A DNA stretch of 64,000 nucleotides, from positions 62,001 to 126,000 of the forward strand of contig NZ_AOMO01000033.1 of NCBI RefSeq assembly GCF_000338875.1. The letters are read 5' to 3'. The notes under the pieces were generated by a model. It worked only from the letters and a program-made list of their open reading frames with translations. It did no database searches and was not told the origin of the DNA. This document shows, piece by piece, positions 1 through 9,168 of this stretch. This DNA comes from Vibrio mimicus CAIM 602 (GTDB lineage: Bacteria; Pseudomonadota; Gammaproteobacteria; Enterobacterales; Vibrionaceae). The translations under genes were made by a program, and so were the position numbers. Position 1 is the first letter of the stretch, and each line of letters starts with the position of its first letter.

Positions 1-1072
1 GACGCACCAAACGGTTCCAGCGTGAAACTGGTGCAGCAGTAACGTAAACCACATCATAAGGGCGTAACTCAAATTCGGTTCCCATCACCAGTGCTGTCGC
101 ATCTTGGATATTCAGTTGGTAAATATTGGCGATCGGTTCGTCTTGCCCCATGGCAATACCATGTTGATTACTGCGGATAACAAAGATGCCAGTTGCATCA
201 GCTTCCGCTTCATTAATACCACCAACCGTGCTTAGAGCTTCGGTCAAACTCATTCCAGTACGGTCAATTTTAAGCATTTGTGGTTGGTTCACCTCACCCA
301 TAACGAATACTTTTTGTGCATCGTTACGCGGAATATGTACGATGTCACCATCACGTAATAAGCGGTTTTGAGTAAGGTCACCTTTCTGGATTAATGCATA
401 CAAAGAAATTTGCTCTTCAACACCGTTACGCGTCAAAGTCACATTACGCCAGTCTGCATCTTTAGTGATTCCACCTGCACGGTTAACCGCATCAAGTAAA
501 GTAAGGGGAATATTGGAGATAGGTTGCTGACCAGGGCTTGTCACTTCTCCGGTAATATAGGATTTTTGTGAGCGAAAAGCCGCAACATTGACGTCAACTT
601 GGGGAGCCTCAATAAACTTAGCGAGTTTCTCAGCCAATACTTTACGAACTTCCGTCACGGTTTTACCGGCCACACTGACTTGACCAATATATGGGTAGAA
701 AATGGTGCCATCAGCATGCACCCAGTTACCTGCTTCAGCTGAACTGCGGTACGAACCTGCAGGAATCGTTAGCTCTGGATGATCCCAGATAGTAACGTTC
801 AGTACGTCACCCGCGCCAATACGATACTCATAAAGAGATACCTCTTGCTCTAAGGTGAGATTAGGTTGAGTTACCACTGTTTGCTGTTGGTATTTGAGTT
901 CTTTGATCAGTGTTGGTGTCACCGGATAAACGTTTACCAACGCTGAAAGAGATTCTTGTTCTTCCGCTTCCCAAGCGATGTTTTTATCGCTTGTTGGAAG
1001 ATGAGCGCCGGGAATGCTACATCCTACAAGCCCAGTAGAGAAAATGAGTAAAAGCAGATACTTCTTTGACAC
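1..1072 (-). CDS. wza: Wza outer-membrane polysaccharide export lipoprotein (C-terminus outside the window)
   Basis: Outer-membrane export channel for capsule or O-antigen capsule. Translating the reverse strand gives a signal peptide ending in a lipobox (Leu-Val-Gly-Cys, Cys about residue 17). A polysaccharide-export domain follows with the hallmark YRIGAGDVLNVTIWDHPELT, then SLBB-type repeats (SYITGEVTSPGQQPI and VFVMGEVNQPQML). No in-frame ATG lies between the upstream stop (about 1094) and the lipobox, so I chose the GTG at 1072, which has AAGG about 10 bases upstream. It reads out of the window, so downstream wzb and wzc are expected but not visible. An ops element 57 bases upstream suggests RfaH control. 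Family assignment is secure. Confidence 0.93.
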   Translation of the reverse strand, partial: MSKKYLLLLIFSTGLVGCSIPGAHLPTSDKNIAWEAEEQESLSALVNVYPVTPTLIKELKYQQQTVVTQPNLTLEQEVSLYEYRIGAGDVLNVTIWDHPELTIPAGSYRSSAEAGNWVHADGTIFYPYIGQVSVAGKTVTEVRKVLAEKLAKFIEAPQVDVNVAAFRSQKSYITGEVTSPGQQPISNIPLTLLDAVNRAGGITKDADWRNVTLTRNGVEEQISLYALIQKGDLTQNRLLRDGDIVHIPRNDAQKVFVMGEVNQPQMLKIDRTGMSLTEALSTVGGINEAEADATGIFVIRSNQHGIAMGQDEPIANIYQLNIQDATALVMGTEFELRPYDVVYVTAAPVSRWNRLVR

Positions 1073-1128
1073 GCGAATAACCTTGCGATTCCGATTTTAA
1101 TAATTTGAAGCTGTTTGCAGCTTTTTCC

Positions 1129-1166
1129 TACGCTACCGCCCTGAGGTGTCGTTCCTCCTAACGCGG
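1129..1166 (-). promoter_or_regulatory. JUMPstart/ops element upstream of wza
   Basis: On the minus strand the ops core GGCGGTAGCGTA occupies 1129-1140, preceded by a JUMPstart-like stretch to about 1166. RfaH is known to load onto RNA polymerase paused at ops in such leaders. It lies 57 bases before the wza start. A closely similar element occurs at 28239-28277. In the rest of the gap (1167-1420) I see no gene. Confidence 0.8.
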
Positions 1167-1423
1167 ATATTCCTTTTTTAGCTATAGTGACATCATTTAA
1201 CTGCGAGTCATTTCACAAAAAGCCTTATTAATGATTAAAACATCATCAGGCGATAATTACTCGTTCACACCAACATGCCATCTAAACATCTTAATTTGAC
1301 GCGGAATCATACAGAGATTACTTTGCCTTGTGAAGCTTATATTTTCCTATTTTACGGTCTCATTATGAGCCGCAAATTTCCAGTATATTATTAATATCTT
1401 TCATTTTAGACTCCTTTATTTTG

Positions 1424-1452
1424 TTTACATTAAATGCAATTCTGTTTATCTT
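1424..1452 (+). promoter_or_regulatory. possible sigma70 promoter for the gfcABCD-like operon
   Basis: TTTACA (1424-1429), 17 bases, then TATCTT (1447-1452), about 65 bases upstream of the gfcA-like start. The hexamers are only moderately close to consensus. Prediction from sequence alone. Confidence 0.35.
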
Positions 1453-1517
1453 TTGCGTCGTCCGCAAATAACAGCGGATATACATCGATGTAATTAATAT
1501 CTCTCATGGAGAATACT

Positions 1518-1793
1518 ATGAAAAAAACAGCACTTGTGTTGCTGGGGATGTTTGCATTTAGTGGTGTGGCAGCAGCTGCAACAGAAGAAGCCGCAGCGAC
1601 GACTTCTAGCACTTCTACCACTACAACTGCAGCAACAACCTCTGCAGCAGGCGGTGGTGCTGCTGGCGCAGCAGCGGTGGGTACTGTAACAGCAACAGCA
1701 GTAGGTCTAACTGCCGTTGCTGTTGGTATTGCCGCAGCAGCAGCAAGCAACTCGGGTACAGGAACTACGACCACTGTAACAGCGGCGCAGTAA
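1518..1793 (+). CDS. gfcA: GfcA/YjbE-like small Ala/Thr-rich exported protein
   Basis: A 91-residue protein with a signal peptide (MKKTALVLL..., likely cleaved after VAAAA), then an Ala/Thr/Ser/Gly-rich low-complexity region with a hydrophobic Gly/Ala/Val stretch, ending in a TGTTTTVTA tail. This matches the architecture of GfcA and YjbE, the small first genes of E. coli group 4 capsule and yjbEFGH operons, whose biochemical role is unclear. I chose the ATG at 1518 because GGAG sits 7 bases upstream and directly precedes the canonical signal peptide; an ATG at 1506 is in frame. A terminator follows before gfcB, as between yjbE and yjbF. Similarity is by composition and context more than by alignable residues. 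Confidence 0.75.
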   Translation: MKKTALVLLGMFAFSGVAAAATEEAAATTSSTSTTTTAATTSAAGGGAAGAAAVGTVTATAVGLTAVAVGIAAAAASNSGTGTTTTVTAAQ

Positions 1794-1803
1794 CCTTACC
1801 TTT

Positions 1804-1833
1804 AAAACAACCGCATTACGCGGTTGTTTTTTT
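1804..1833 (+). terminator. intrinsic terminator or attenuator between gfcA- and gfcB-like genes
   Basis: Hairpin with arms 1804-1814 and 1820-1830 (AACAACCGC/GCGGTTGTT core, 5-base loop) followed by a run of T to 1833. It lies inside an apparent operon, so it probably makes the gfcA transcript more abundant than gfcBCD. Confidence 0.8.
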
Positions 1834-1855
1834 AAATATTTCCGATTGATCTCAC

Positions 1856-2545
1856 ATGCGAAAATTACATTATTTACTTTTCTGTCATTTATTTCTTCTT
1901 TCAGGATGTGCAAAGAATGCGCAGCATTTATCTGACTCTTTGCAGCTTGCTATTTTGGGGCCTGAACAACCAGCTCTTTCTGCAGAAAAAGTAGCGAGTA
2001 TTCCTTACGCGAGCATTTATATTCAACAAAATAACAACCCGCTCGCTTTGATGGTGTTAGCCTGGGCTGAACCCGCCAAAAATAACTCAAACATAGCTTT
2101 AAAGTGGCTTTCCTCTGGACAGGAAATGGTAATCACTGAAGGTGGACGAATTACCAAAACACTGAATTTAGACGGCGGAAATTTAATCAACATTGAATCT
2201 ACTTCTGTTGATCCACTTTTATTAGGATTGCATCAATCTAGTACACCTCGTTATTGGGAGTTCTATTTAAGCTGGCAACCTGGCTATCACTTTCACTATT
2301 TGGCGCAATCTCGCTTTGTGAATGAGGGTGAACAAATCAAGCAGTTGCCGAATGGTGAATCTCGCCCTCTATTGCTTTTCAATGAGCAAGTCACAATTCC
2401 TGCGCTGGATCAGCAGTACCACAACTATTACTGGATCGACCCCCTCTCAGGGGCGGTCGTCGCAACCGAACAGCAATTGGCCCCGGGCTTGAACCGCTAT
2501 GCTCTCTCAGTCGGTAAGTCTTATCTGAATCAAGGAGGTATCTGA
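1856..2545 (+). CDS. gfcB: GfcB/YjbF-like outer-membrane lipoprotein
   Basis: A 229-residue protein with a lipoprotein signal peptide (lipobox Leu-Ser-Gly-Cys, Cys18). The mature part contains aromatic-rich segments such as RYWEFYLSWQPGYHFHYL and YHNYYWIDPLSGAVVATEQ typical of the YjbF/GfcB (DUF2886) family. In E. coli group 4 capsule loci this protein is required for capsule assembly; its exact activity is not known. The stop codon overlaps the ATG of the next gene by one base, indicating translational coupling. In Vibrio capsule loci the homologues carry wbf names. Confidence 0.8.
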   Translation: MRKLHYLLFCHLFLLSGCAKNAQHLSDSLQLAILGPEQPALSAEKVASIPYASIYIQQNNNPLALMVLAWAEPAKNNSNIALKWLSSGQEMVITEGGRITKTLNLDGGNLINIESTSVDPLLLGLHQSSTPRYWEFYLSWQPGYHFHYLAQSRFVNEGEQIKQLPNGESRPLLLFNEQVTIPALDQQYHNYYWIDPLSGAVVATEQQLAPGLNRYALSVGKSYLNQGGI

Positions 2546-3314
2546 TGATTAAACCTTGGATAGCCTTGATTATTTTACTTGGTGGGCTAAGTACTCACTC
2601 ATTGTTTGCATCCCCTCTATCTACAACACTAGAAATACGTTTTGAAGGCAGCTCAACACAACTGCGCTTTGCTGAACCAATCCGCCTTGATCAGGCCGTG
2701 ATGCAAACACTTGAACATTACCAGCTAAGCACATTGGATATTGATTGGCTCAGTGCCGGGCTGTTTGATTTAAGTCATCCATACTCTTTTAAGCAGCATG
2801 TTTTATTGGTTATGGCGCATCAGCAATCTTCCGCACCTATACAGCAAAAAGCATTATGGGAAAAAATGCGCTCTCAGCTACGCCTTTCTGCCTTCGCTAA
2901 GAGAGTTTTTGCACCAATCGATCCGGATTGGACCCGTATTGCCCCTCAAGATAACCCTCGTTTGAATGGTCAGTGGCTACTTACTCTCAACCCTAGAGTA
3001 GGTGAGGTCTCGGTTTATGGTGCTGTACATAAACCTGGTGATGTAACTTGGCGAAGCGTCAAACGGCAAAAGATTACGCCCAAGCGGCAGGATTAATTGA
3101 TGAAAAAATTGCTGAAATTGTGGTGATTCAACCTGATGGAGTTGTACAAGTCCACTCTGTAGCTTATTGGAATATGAATTTTGCCGAGGTAGCGCCCGGT
3201 GCAATTGTGTACGTTCCGCTCCCACTGCACGATTCTTCTTTTTACCCAAATACCCCAAACACTGACGCGAACCAGTTAGTGATTGAGCTATTGAGAAATA
3301 GATTACCCCTATGA
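2545..3314 (+). pseudogene. gfcC: GfcC/YjbG-like periplasmic capsule protein, broken by a single-base frameshift
   Basis: Periplasmic protein of the GfcC/YjbG (DUF1017) family, which has two beta-grasp domains. A signal peptide (ends about residue 22) and the first 170 residues read from 2545. The protein then loses frame near 3056, in the stretch encoding GDVTWRS. The family sequence resumes in another frame (QTAKDYAQAAGLIDE... to the stop at 3314). Adding one G to GCGTC, making GCGGTC, gives WRSGQTAKDYAQ and a single product of about 256 residues, near the usual GfcC length. Coupled to gfcB upstream and overlapping gfcD downstream by 4 bases. Loss of one base of a GG doublet fits a sequencing error, but a real mutation is possible. 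Confidence 0.8.
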
Positions 3315-5518
3315 AAAATGGCTGTTGTCTTCAACTTAATACCCCACTCTCACTGCTTGCGGTTTTAGTCAGTAGCGCATTAGCCTTGCCTAAACCCGCC
3401 TATGCTGATGAATTCAGCTATCCGCAACTGCGCCACTCACAAACGGATTTTGGCGGTACAGGGCTAATCCAAATACCTAGTGCCCGCATGATGCCCGAAG
3501 GTGAACTCAGCCTCGCGGTGACCAATAACGATGATTACATTCATTATGCTGTTTCGTTGCAGCTTTTCCCTTGGCTAGAAACCACAGTACGCTATACCCA
3601 AGTGCATGAATTGCTTTATAGCAGTGATGCCAGTTTTAGTGGGAATACTAAATACACCGATAAATCGATTGATGCCAAGCTGCGCTTGTGGGAAGAGAGC
3701 TACTGGATGCCAGAGATTGCGCTTGGCTTACGCGATGTCGGTGGCACAGGGCTTTTTGATGGCGAGTACTTGGTCGCGAGTAAAAATTTTGGCTCACTCG
3801 ATTTTACTCTTGGCATGGGCTGGGGTTACCTAGGTAATCGCGCAAATCTAACTGGCGATAAGTCGAAAACTCCCGATTGTGGACGAGATAGTAACTATGA
3901 CGGTAAAGGAGGAATGTTTGACCTTGGTCGGATGTTCACTGGTTGTACTGCGTTATTTGGTGGTGTCGAATACCAAACGCCTTTTGAACCATTACGCCTA
4001 AAAGTGGAATACGATGGCAATGACTACCGCAGTGATTTCCCAGCCACCCGCGGTAAGCACTCGATGCCTGTCGATACACCATGGAATTTTGGTGTGGTTT
4101 ACGCTCTCAGTGATTGGGCTGATCTACGTTTAAGCTATGAACGTGGTAATACGTTTACTGCTGGACTCACTTTAGGTACTAATGTTGCTGCACTAACCCC
4201 AACTTGGGTAGATTCTCCCGCTCCAACTTATCAAGCTACTCCCGGTAAAATGGAGCTGAGTGATGAAGAGTGGCAGCGACTGACTCAAGAGCTTGCCATA
4301 GTCGCTGGATATCAGCCTGTCGAGGTATATAAAGAGCAAGACAGCGTAGTAATTAAAGGGACTCAGGTAAAATACCGAGACCGCGAACAAGCAGAACAAA
4401 GAGCTGCAACCTTGATTGCCAATACAGGTATTAACGCCAGAACTTACCGCATTATTGAAACTGGCGAAGATCAGCCTTTAACCGAAACCCGCCTCAATAG
4501 TGCAGCATTCAAACGTATAGCGGATCACGATTACCCTGATGCTAAACTCGATGATGCAAAACGAAAAGGCAACCCATCCCCAATCAATGGTGATTTAAAA
4601 GCAGAGCAAATCGAACGTTGGAGCTTTGGTTTTGCACCTGTATTACAGCAATCGCTCGGTGGATCAGAAGATTTTTACCTATATGCTATCGGTGTAAATG
4701 CTAATGCACGCTATAAGGCGGGCGATCACTGGCTATTTTCTGGTACTGTGTATGGCAACCTCACCGATAACTACGATAAGTATAACTATACGGTTCCACC
4801 CGATGGCACAGATTTAAAACGCGTGCGTACGCTGTCGCGCCAATATTTTGATGAGACAATACGGGTTAATAACCTACAACTGACCTATTTTGATCAGTTT
4901 GGTCAATTCTATGGTCAAGCTTACGCGGGTTATCTGGAAACCATGTTTGCCGGAGTTGGCAGCGAAATCCTCTATCGCCCACTAGGTAAAAACTGGGCTA
5001 TCGGCATTGATGGTAACTACGTCAAACAGCGCGACCCAAGCTCAACTTTTGGTCTTTACCAACAAGAACGCCAATATGACCCACAAACTGGACGTTATTA
5101 TCGAGTACAAACAGGAACCGTTACTGGTCATGCTACGCTTTACTGGCAACCACAATTTTGGTCTCTCCTAGACAATACGTTGCTGAAATTCAGTGCAGGC
5201 CGCTATTTGACTGAAGATGTCGGTTTTACTATCGATTTCTCCAAGCAGTTTGCAAGTGGTGTAATCGCAGGTGCTTTCGCGACCAAAACTGATCTTTCTG
5301 CTGAGGAGTTTGGTGAAGGCAGCTTCTCAAAAGGTTTCTATATTTCGATTCCACTGGATTTGATGACAATCCGTCCCAGCACTGAGCGCGTCAATATCTC
5401 TTGGCTACCTCTGCAACGTGATGGTGGGCAAATGTTAGGGCGTCAATATACGCTATTTGATATGACAGATGCTCGCTCACCTTGGTTTACCCGCCCTATT
5501 AAACCTCTTTCTAAATAA
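3311..5518 (+). CDS. gfcD: GfcD/YjbH-family outer-membrane protein
   Basis: A 735-residue outer-membrane protein with a cleavable signal peptide (cleavage about residue 32, after AYA) and the YjbH/GfcD (DUF940) signature near the start of the mature part (FGGTGLIQIPSARMMPEGEL). Alternating aromatic beta-strand pattern runs through the C-terminal half, consistent with a large beta barrel. Family length is about 700 residues, so it appears full length. Its start overlaps gfcC by 4 bases, and a strong terminator ends the operon. Family members are needed for group 4 capsule or exopolysaccharide secretion in enterics; whether it serves the Wza pathway here is inferred from location. Confidence 0.88.
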   Translation: MKNGCCLQLNTPLSLLAVLVSSALALPKPAYADEFSYPQLRHSQTDFGGTGLIQIPSARMMPEGELSLAVTNNDDYIHYAVSLQLFPWLETTVRYTQVHELLYSSDASFSGNTKYTDKSIDAKLRLWEESYWMPEIALGLRDVGGTGLFDGEYLVASKNFGSLDFTLGMGWGYLGNRANLTGDKSKTPDCGRDSNYDGKGGMFDLGRMFTGCTALFGGVEYQTPFEPLRLKVEYDGNDYRSDFPATRGKHSMPVDTPWNFGVVYALSDWADLRLSYERGNTFTAGLTLGTNVAALTPTWVDSPAPTYQATPGKMELSDEEWQRLTQELAIVAGYQPVEVYKEQDSVVIKGTQVKYRDREQAEQRAATLIANTGINARTYRIIETGEDQPLTETRLNSAAFKRIADHDYPDAKLDDAKRKGNPSPINGDLKAEQIERWSFGFAPVLQQSLGGSEDFYLYAIGVNANARYKAGDHWLFSGTVYGNLTDNYDKYNYTVPPDGTDLKRVRTLSRQYFDETIRVNNLQLTYFDQFGQFYGQAYAGYLETMFAGVGSEILYRPLGKNWAIGIDGNYVKQRDPSSTFGLYQQERQYDPQTGRYYRVQTGTVTGHATLYWQPQFWSLLDNTLLKFSAGRYLTEDVGFTIDFSKQFASGVIAGAFATKTDLSAEEFGEGSFSKGFYISIPLDLMTIRPSTERVNISWLPLQRDGGQMLGRQYTLFDMTDARSPWFTRPIKPLSK

Positions 5519-5525
5519 CCCCCTA

Positions 5526-5552
5526 AGCCCCATAAAGTATGGGGCTTTTTTT
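5526..5552 (+). terminator. intrinsic terminator after gfcD-like gene
   Basis: Perfect 9-bp stem AGCCCCATA/TATGGGGCT with a 3-base loop, followed by seven T. The following 250 bases to 5799 hold no gene I can support. Confidence 0.92.
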
Positions 5553-5799
5553 ATACCCGAAAAATTAAGATTTTTTTGCCACCCAAACCGCCATATTTAT
5601 GTCATCTAGTTAATAGAATTACTTTTATTTCATAACTTTATAAATTGACAATTAAATGACTCACGCATCAATAAAAACAAAAGAAAATGTGACATTATGC
5701 AACATTAAAAATGGAGTCTATACTCACAGGAGCAATAAAAACGATCCTGAATGCGCATCTTGATCTCAATATCACAATGAGAATCTTCAGGAGGGGCTT

Positions 5800-6564
5800 A
5801 TGTACCTTCTCAATTTTGATGTGTTTTCATCAAAACAGTTTTTACCTACGTATTTCGCCACTCTTATAACGGCATTAGCATTATCTGGTTGTGTTTCAAG
5901 CAATGGCCCCTTACAGATAGTGACCCATGACAAAGCTCCAGCGATTGATTTTGAGATGACAGGAATCCCTCTCATCTACTTTGGTTACGGTTCAAGCGTT
6001 CCCATCACTGAAAACTTAAGCTTAACGGCAGCTCATGTGGCCAAACTCAATTATGACCGAGTGATCGCCTATCACCCGACTTGTGATATTGCTTTGGTTG
6101 AATCTGATAATCGCGGGCAAAATTTCCCAAATATGGGCTTAGTTTATCAAGATCAAGCAGTGATCACTTACGGCGTAAATGGTAGCGGAGATATTCTTAC
6201 CGGGCGTGGCCACTATCGAATGGATTTAAACTTCGTGAATTATCGTTATTTTAAGGATTGTCCAGCAAGCATCATGGACGCCCCAGTTCAAGCAGGTATG
6301 AGTGGCGGCGGTACATTTAACAGCCGAGGTGATTTGGTCGGCATCATTGCGGCGATGGCAGATAAAGACAATACCCGCTTACTGAGCGGTGAAACCCTTC
6401 CTTACGACCGACTCAGCCTATTTGTTTCAATTAACTACGTTCGTGGATGGCTTGATAACGCAGTAAACCAGTACTACGGTGGGCAAACCCACAGATTGGC
6501 ATGGCGGGAAGATAGGCCTGAGGAAGTTCTCGCCCAAATAGCCGAGCAAGTAGAGCATCCCTAA
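5800..6564 (+). CDS. trypsin-fold serine protease, probable lipoprotein
   Basis: A 254-residue protein with a hydrophobic segment ending in a lipobox-like Leu-Ser-Gly-Cys (Cys31), so probably membrane-anchored in the periplasm. All three elements of a chymotrypsin-fold catalytic triad are visible in order: TAAH (His79), CDIAL (Asp96) and AGMSGGG (Ser168). A strong Shine-Dalgarno (GGAGGGG) precedes the ATG. It has its own intergenic region and converges on the large leftward operon. I know no defined substrate; lying between export genes and polysaccharide genes it could process an export component, but that is inference. The N-terminal n-region is unusually long and low in positive charge, so lipidation is uncertain. 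Confidence 0.72.
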   Translation: MYLLNFDVFSSKQFLPTYFATLITALALSGCVSSNGPLQIVTHDKAPAIDFEMTGIPLIYFGYGSSVPITENLSLTAAHVAKLNYDRVIAYHPTCDIALVESDNRGQNFPNMGLVYQDQAVITYGVNGSGDILTGRGHYRMDLNFVNYRYFKDCPASIMDAPVQAGMSGGGTFNSRGDLVGIIAAMADKDNTRLLSGETLPYDRLSLFVSINYVRGWLDNAVNQYYGGQTHRLAWREDRPEEVLAQIAEQVEHP

Positions 6565-6597
6565 AAGAACTCTGGAAGAATATTTCTGAATTAATAC

Positions 6598-6627
6598 AAA
6601 AAAGCCCTAAACAGTCGTTAGGGCTTT
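6598..6627 (-). terminator. bidirectional terminator between the protease gene and the polysaccharide operon
   Basis: Perfect 10-bp stem AAAGCCCTAA/TTAGGGCTTT (6601-6610, 6618-6627) with a 7-base loop. The A run at 6598-6603 gives a U tract on the minus strand, ending the 21-kb leftward operon; only TTT follows on the plus strand. Confidence 0.85.
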
Positions 6628-6641
6628 CATTCATAATAAGG

Positions 6642-8582
6642 CTAGTGAATTTTCATGTTTTCAATTTTTTCGCTGCCATCTTTTAAGCGGCACCATACAA
6701 GATCCCCAATGTCATCTGTTGGATTGAAATCCGTCGGTGCTTCGAGCAATAGCTCACGAATACGCTCATGGTCAAACTCGTGGCAAGCTTTATCTAATTC
6801 ACTAAAGAGCTTTTCAAATTCCACCAAAGATAAATACCGCTCTTTTGCCGTCATAATCCGTTCATGAGCGGTTTTCTCAACGTTATCGCCAATAAGTAGT
6901 TCTTCATAGAGCTTTTCACCAGGACGTAATCCAGTAAATTCGATAGCAATATCTCCATAAGGATGCTGCTCATCTTTCACTTCCAAACCAGAAAGCTGAA
7001 TTAAATTCACCGCTAAATCGGTAATCCGTACTGGCTCTCCCATATCAAGAACAAATACATCACCACCTTTACCCATTGCTCCCGCCTGAATCACCAGTTG
7101 TGCAGCTTCAGGAATAGTCATGAAATAACGAATGATGTCTGGATGAGTAACAGTGATCGGGCCACCAGCCTCAATTTGGCGTTTAAACAGTGGTACCACA
7201 GAACCTGATGAACCCAGGACATTACCGAAACGCACCATACAAAAGCGAGTACCTTTGATTTTTCGATTCTCTTGCTCAGCCAATGCTTGCAATCCGAGCT
7301 CTGCCATTCGCTTAGTCGTTCCCATCACATTGGTTGGTCGCACCGCCTTGTCAGTAGAAATCAAAACAAAAGATTCAACTCCCGCCTCAATCGCAGCTTG
7401 TGCAGCATAATACGTCCCAAAAACGTTATTCCGAACCCCCTCAACAACGTTATATTCAACTAGAGGCACGTGTTTATACGCTGCGGCATGATAAACAGTT
7501 TGAACATTGAAGCTCTTCATTGTGACCATAAGACGGTTAATCCGCTGTACTGAACCAAGTAAAGGGATTACTTCAGCATGTAGGCTTTCAGCTTCCATTT
7601 GCTGTTTAAGCTCTCGATCAATTTGATACAACCCAAACTCTGAAAGTTCAAACAACACCAATGCTTTAGGTTTTTGCCGAATGATTTGGCGACAGAGTTC
7701 AGAGCCTATTGATCCTCCCGCGCCTGTCACCATAACTACTTTACCTAAAATATTGGATTCCATCAGGCATTGCTGAGGAGTCACAGGGTCTCGTCCAAGC
7801 AAATCTTCAATTGCTACATCTTTTAACTGGTCAATAGAGGCCTTACCTTCGACAATATCTTTCATATCTGGAACAGTAAGGACTTCAGCAGACAGATCGA
7901 TCAATGACTCCAAGATTTTCTTCCTACGCGCCCTAGAAGCACTTGGAACAGCGAGCAAAATCTGGGTGACATCATGTTTATCAACTAAATATGCAGCACA
8001 TCTAATATCATAGACCTGTAACCCCATAATTACTGTATTCTCGAGTGTCTTATCTTGATCTATGAAGCCAACAACTTTGTAGTTCTCTGAATTACGCAAG
8101 GCGATCGCAAGTTGCCGCCCTGCTGAACCAGCTCCATAAATTAGAACCGCCTTACGCCCTTTTCCATTCAGGCCTGACACAAGAACACGAACAATTAGAC
8201 GAGAACCACCACACAACAAACACAAGAAAGTCCCGTAAATGATCGGCAAAGAACGAGGAACAGGAGCATCAAAGTAGAATGCAGCAATAGCAACAGATGC
8301 AGCAGAAATCAACGTTCCGATACTCACAACTGCTAGGGCATGAAACGTAAGATAACGTAAAATAGCCCGATACAATCCCAACCGAGTAAACGCAAGGATT
8401 GTAATGATGGTAACCGTGGTTAGAAGATAAGGAATAGTTTCCGAATGAATAATTTCAACATTCCCCACCCGTACCCAATAAGCACTATAAAATGAAAAAA
8501 TGATGAAAAACGCATCAATCAATACACTGATGATGCGTTTATTTACTCGAGATAGATTCCAGATAAAATTCAGCCTAGCCAT
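6642..8582 (-). CDS. WbpM/PglF-family membrane UDP-HexNAc 4,6-dehydratase
   Basis: Inner-membrane nucleotide-sugar dehydratase of 646 residues, the usual size for WbpM/WbfY/CapD-large proteins. Four N-terminal membrane helices (about residues 15-120) and a CoA-binding-like region are followed by a catalytic SDR domain with VTGAGGSIGSELCRQI for NAD(P) binding. The Met-x3-Lys active-site pattern of this subfamily (VMGTTK, in place of Tyr-x3-Lys) is present. The family makes UDP-2-acetamido-2,6-dideoxy-xylo-4-hexulose from UDP-GlcNAc, precursor of D-QuiNAc, D-FucNAc and bacillosamine. Last gene of the operon; immediately upstream lie an initiating transferase and a WbpV-like reductase, which together point to D-QuiNAc or D-FucNAc. 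Confidence 0.9.
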   Translation of the reverse strand: MARLNFIWNLSRVNKRIISVLIDAFFIIFSFYSAYWVRVGNVEIIHSETIPYLLTTVTIITILAFTRLGLYRAILRYLTFHALAVVSIGTLISAASVAIAAFYFDAPVPRSLPIIYGTFLCLLCGGSRLIVRVLVSGLNGKGRKAVLIYGAGSAGRQLAIALRNSENYKVVGFIDQDKTLENTVIMGLQVYDIRCAAYLVDKHDVTQILLAVPSASRARRKKILESLIDLSAEVLTVPDMKDIVEGKASIDQLKDVAIEDLLGRDPVTPQQCLMESNILGKVVMVTGAGGSIGSELCRQIIRQKPKALVLFELSEFGLYQIDRELKQQMEAESLHAEVIPLLGSVQRINRLMVTMKSFNVQTVYHAAAYKHVPLVEYNVVEGVRNNVFGTYYAAQAAIEAGVESFVLISTDKAVRPTNVMGTTKRMAELGLQALAEQENRKIKGTRFCMVRFGNVLGSSGSVVPLFKRQIEAGGPITVTHPDIIRYFMTIPEAAQLVIQAGAMGKGGDVFVLDMGEPVRITDLAVNLIQLSGLEVKDEQHPYGDIAIEFTGLRPGEKLYEELLIGDNVEKTAHERIMTAKERYLSLVEFEKLFSELDKACHEFDHERIRELLLEAPTDFNPTDDIGDLVWCRLKDGSEKIENMKIH

Positions 8583-8612
8583 AATAATTGCTTCATTGTT
8601 TCTTTTGTTAAA

Positions 8613-9168
8613 TTATTTTTTATGCACTGCATCACCAGCACCACTTCCAGTTACAGTCTTCATGATGTAATGAAAGTAGTTCTTTAATGTGAGTGTATCA
8701 ATCATGTTTTTATCAGTTTGAGCTAGGAGTCTCGGTGTAGACATATCAATATTTTGAATTTGCGCGAGCCCAGTGATTCCGGGAAGAACATTGTAGACTC
8801 CCAGTGCATCACGCTCTGTAATCAACTCTTCTTGGTTGAACAAATTTGGACGAGGACCAACTAGGCTCATTTCTCCTTTTAACACGTTAATGAGTTGAGG
8901 TAACTCATCAATTTTAGTTTTACGCAAAAATGCCCCCAGTTTGGTAATAGAACTGGTATTAGCAAGGTGTGATGCTACCGATTGGGTATCTACTGACATG
9001 GTACGAAACTTGACCAACTTAAATGGCCTCTTATGTCGACCTACACGCTCTTGAATGAAAATGGGAGACCCTGTATCAAAATACCCCACTAGCGTAATAA
9101 CCAAAAGTAGTGGCCAAAAGAGCAACAAACCAAAAAACGAAAAAAATCAAATCTAACAACCGGATCAT
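8613..9168 (-). pseudogene. initiating undecaprenyl-phosphate sugar-1-phosphate transferase (frameshifted near its start)
   Basis: Small WbaP/PglC-type polyprenyl-phosphate phosphoglycosyl transferase. It has the amphipathic N-terminus MIRLLDLIF, then FQERVGR-like (IQERVG), KFRTM, the LRKTKIDELPQLINVLKGEM core and GPRP motifs. The ATG at 9168 overlaps the upstream stop codon (TAATG). The reading frame breaks at a run of seven T on the coding strand (9140-9146). With six T it reads LDLIFSFFGLLLFWPLLLV, the standard family sequence, and gives about 184 residues. It starts repeat-unit synthesis on undecaprenyl phosphate. Next to a WbpM-like dehydratase and a WbpV/WreQ-like reductase it most resembles the WbpL-independent, WreU-like QuiNAc/FucNAc type. 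The indel is probably a sequencing error. Confidence 0.85.

Noticed and set aside
1430..1774. 114-codon Ala/Val-rich ORF antisense to the gfcA-like gene
   Set aside because: Shadow produced by the repetitive Ala/Thr codons of gfcA; no start context and no family.
1560..1790. Ala/Thr codon-rich stretch considered as a tandem DNA repeat
   Set aside because: No fixed repeat unit; the bias follows from the low-complexity GfcA protein.
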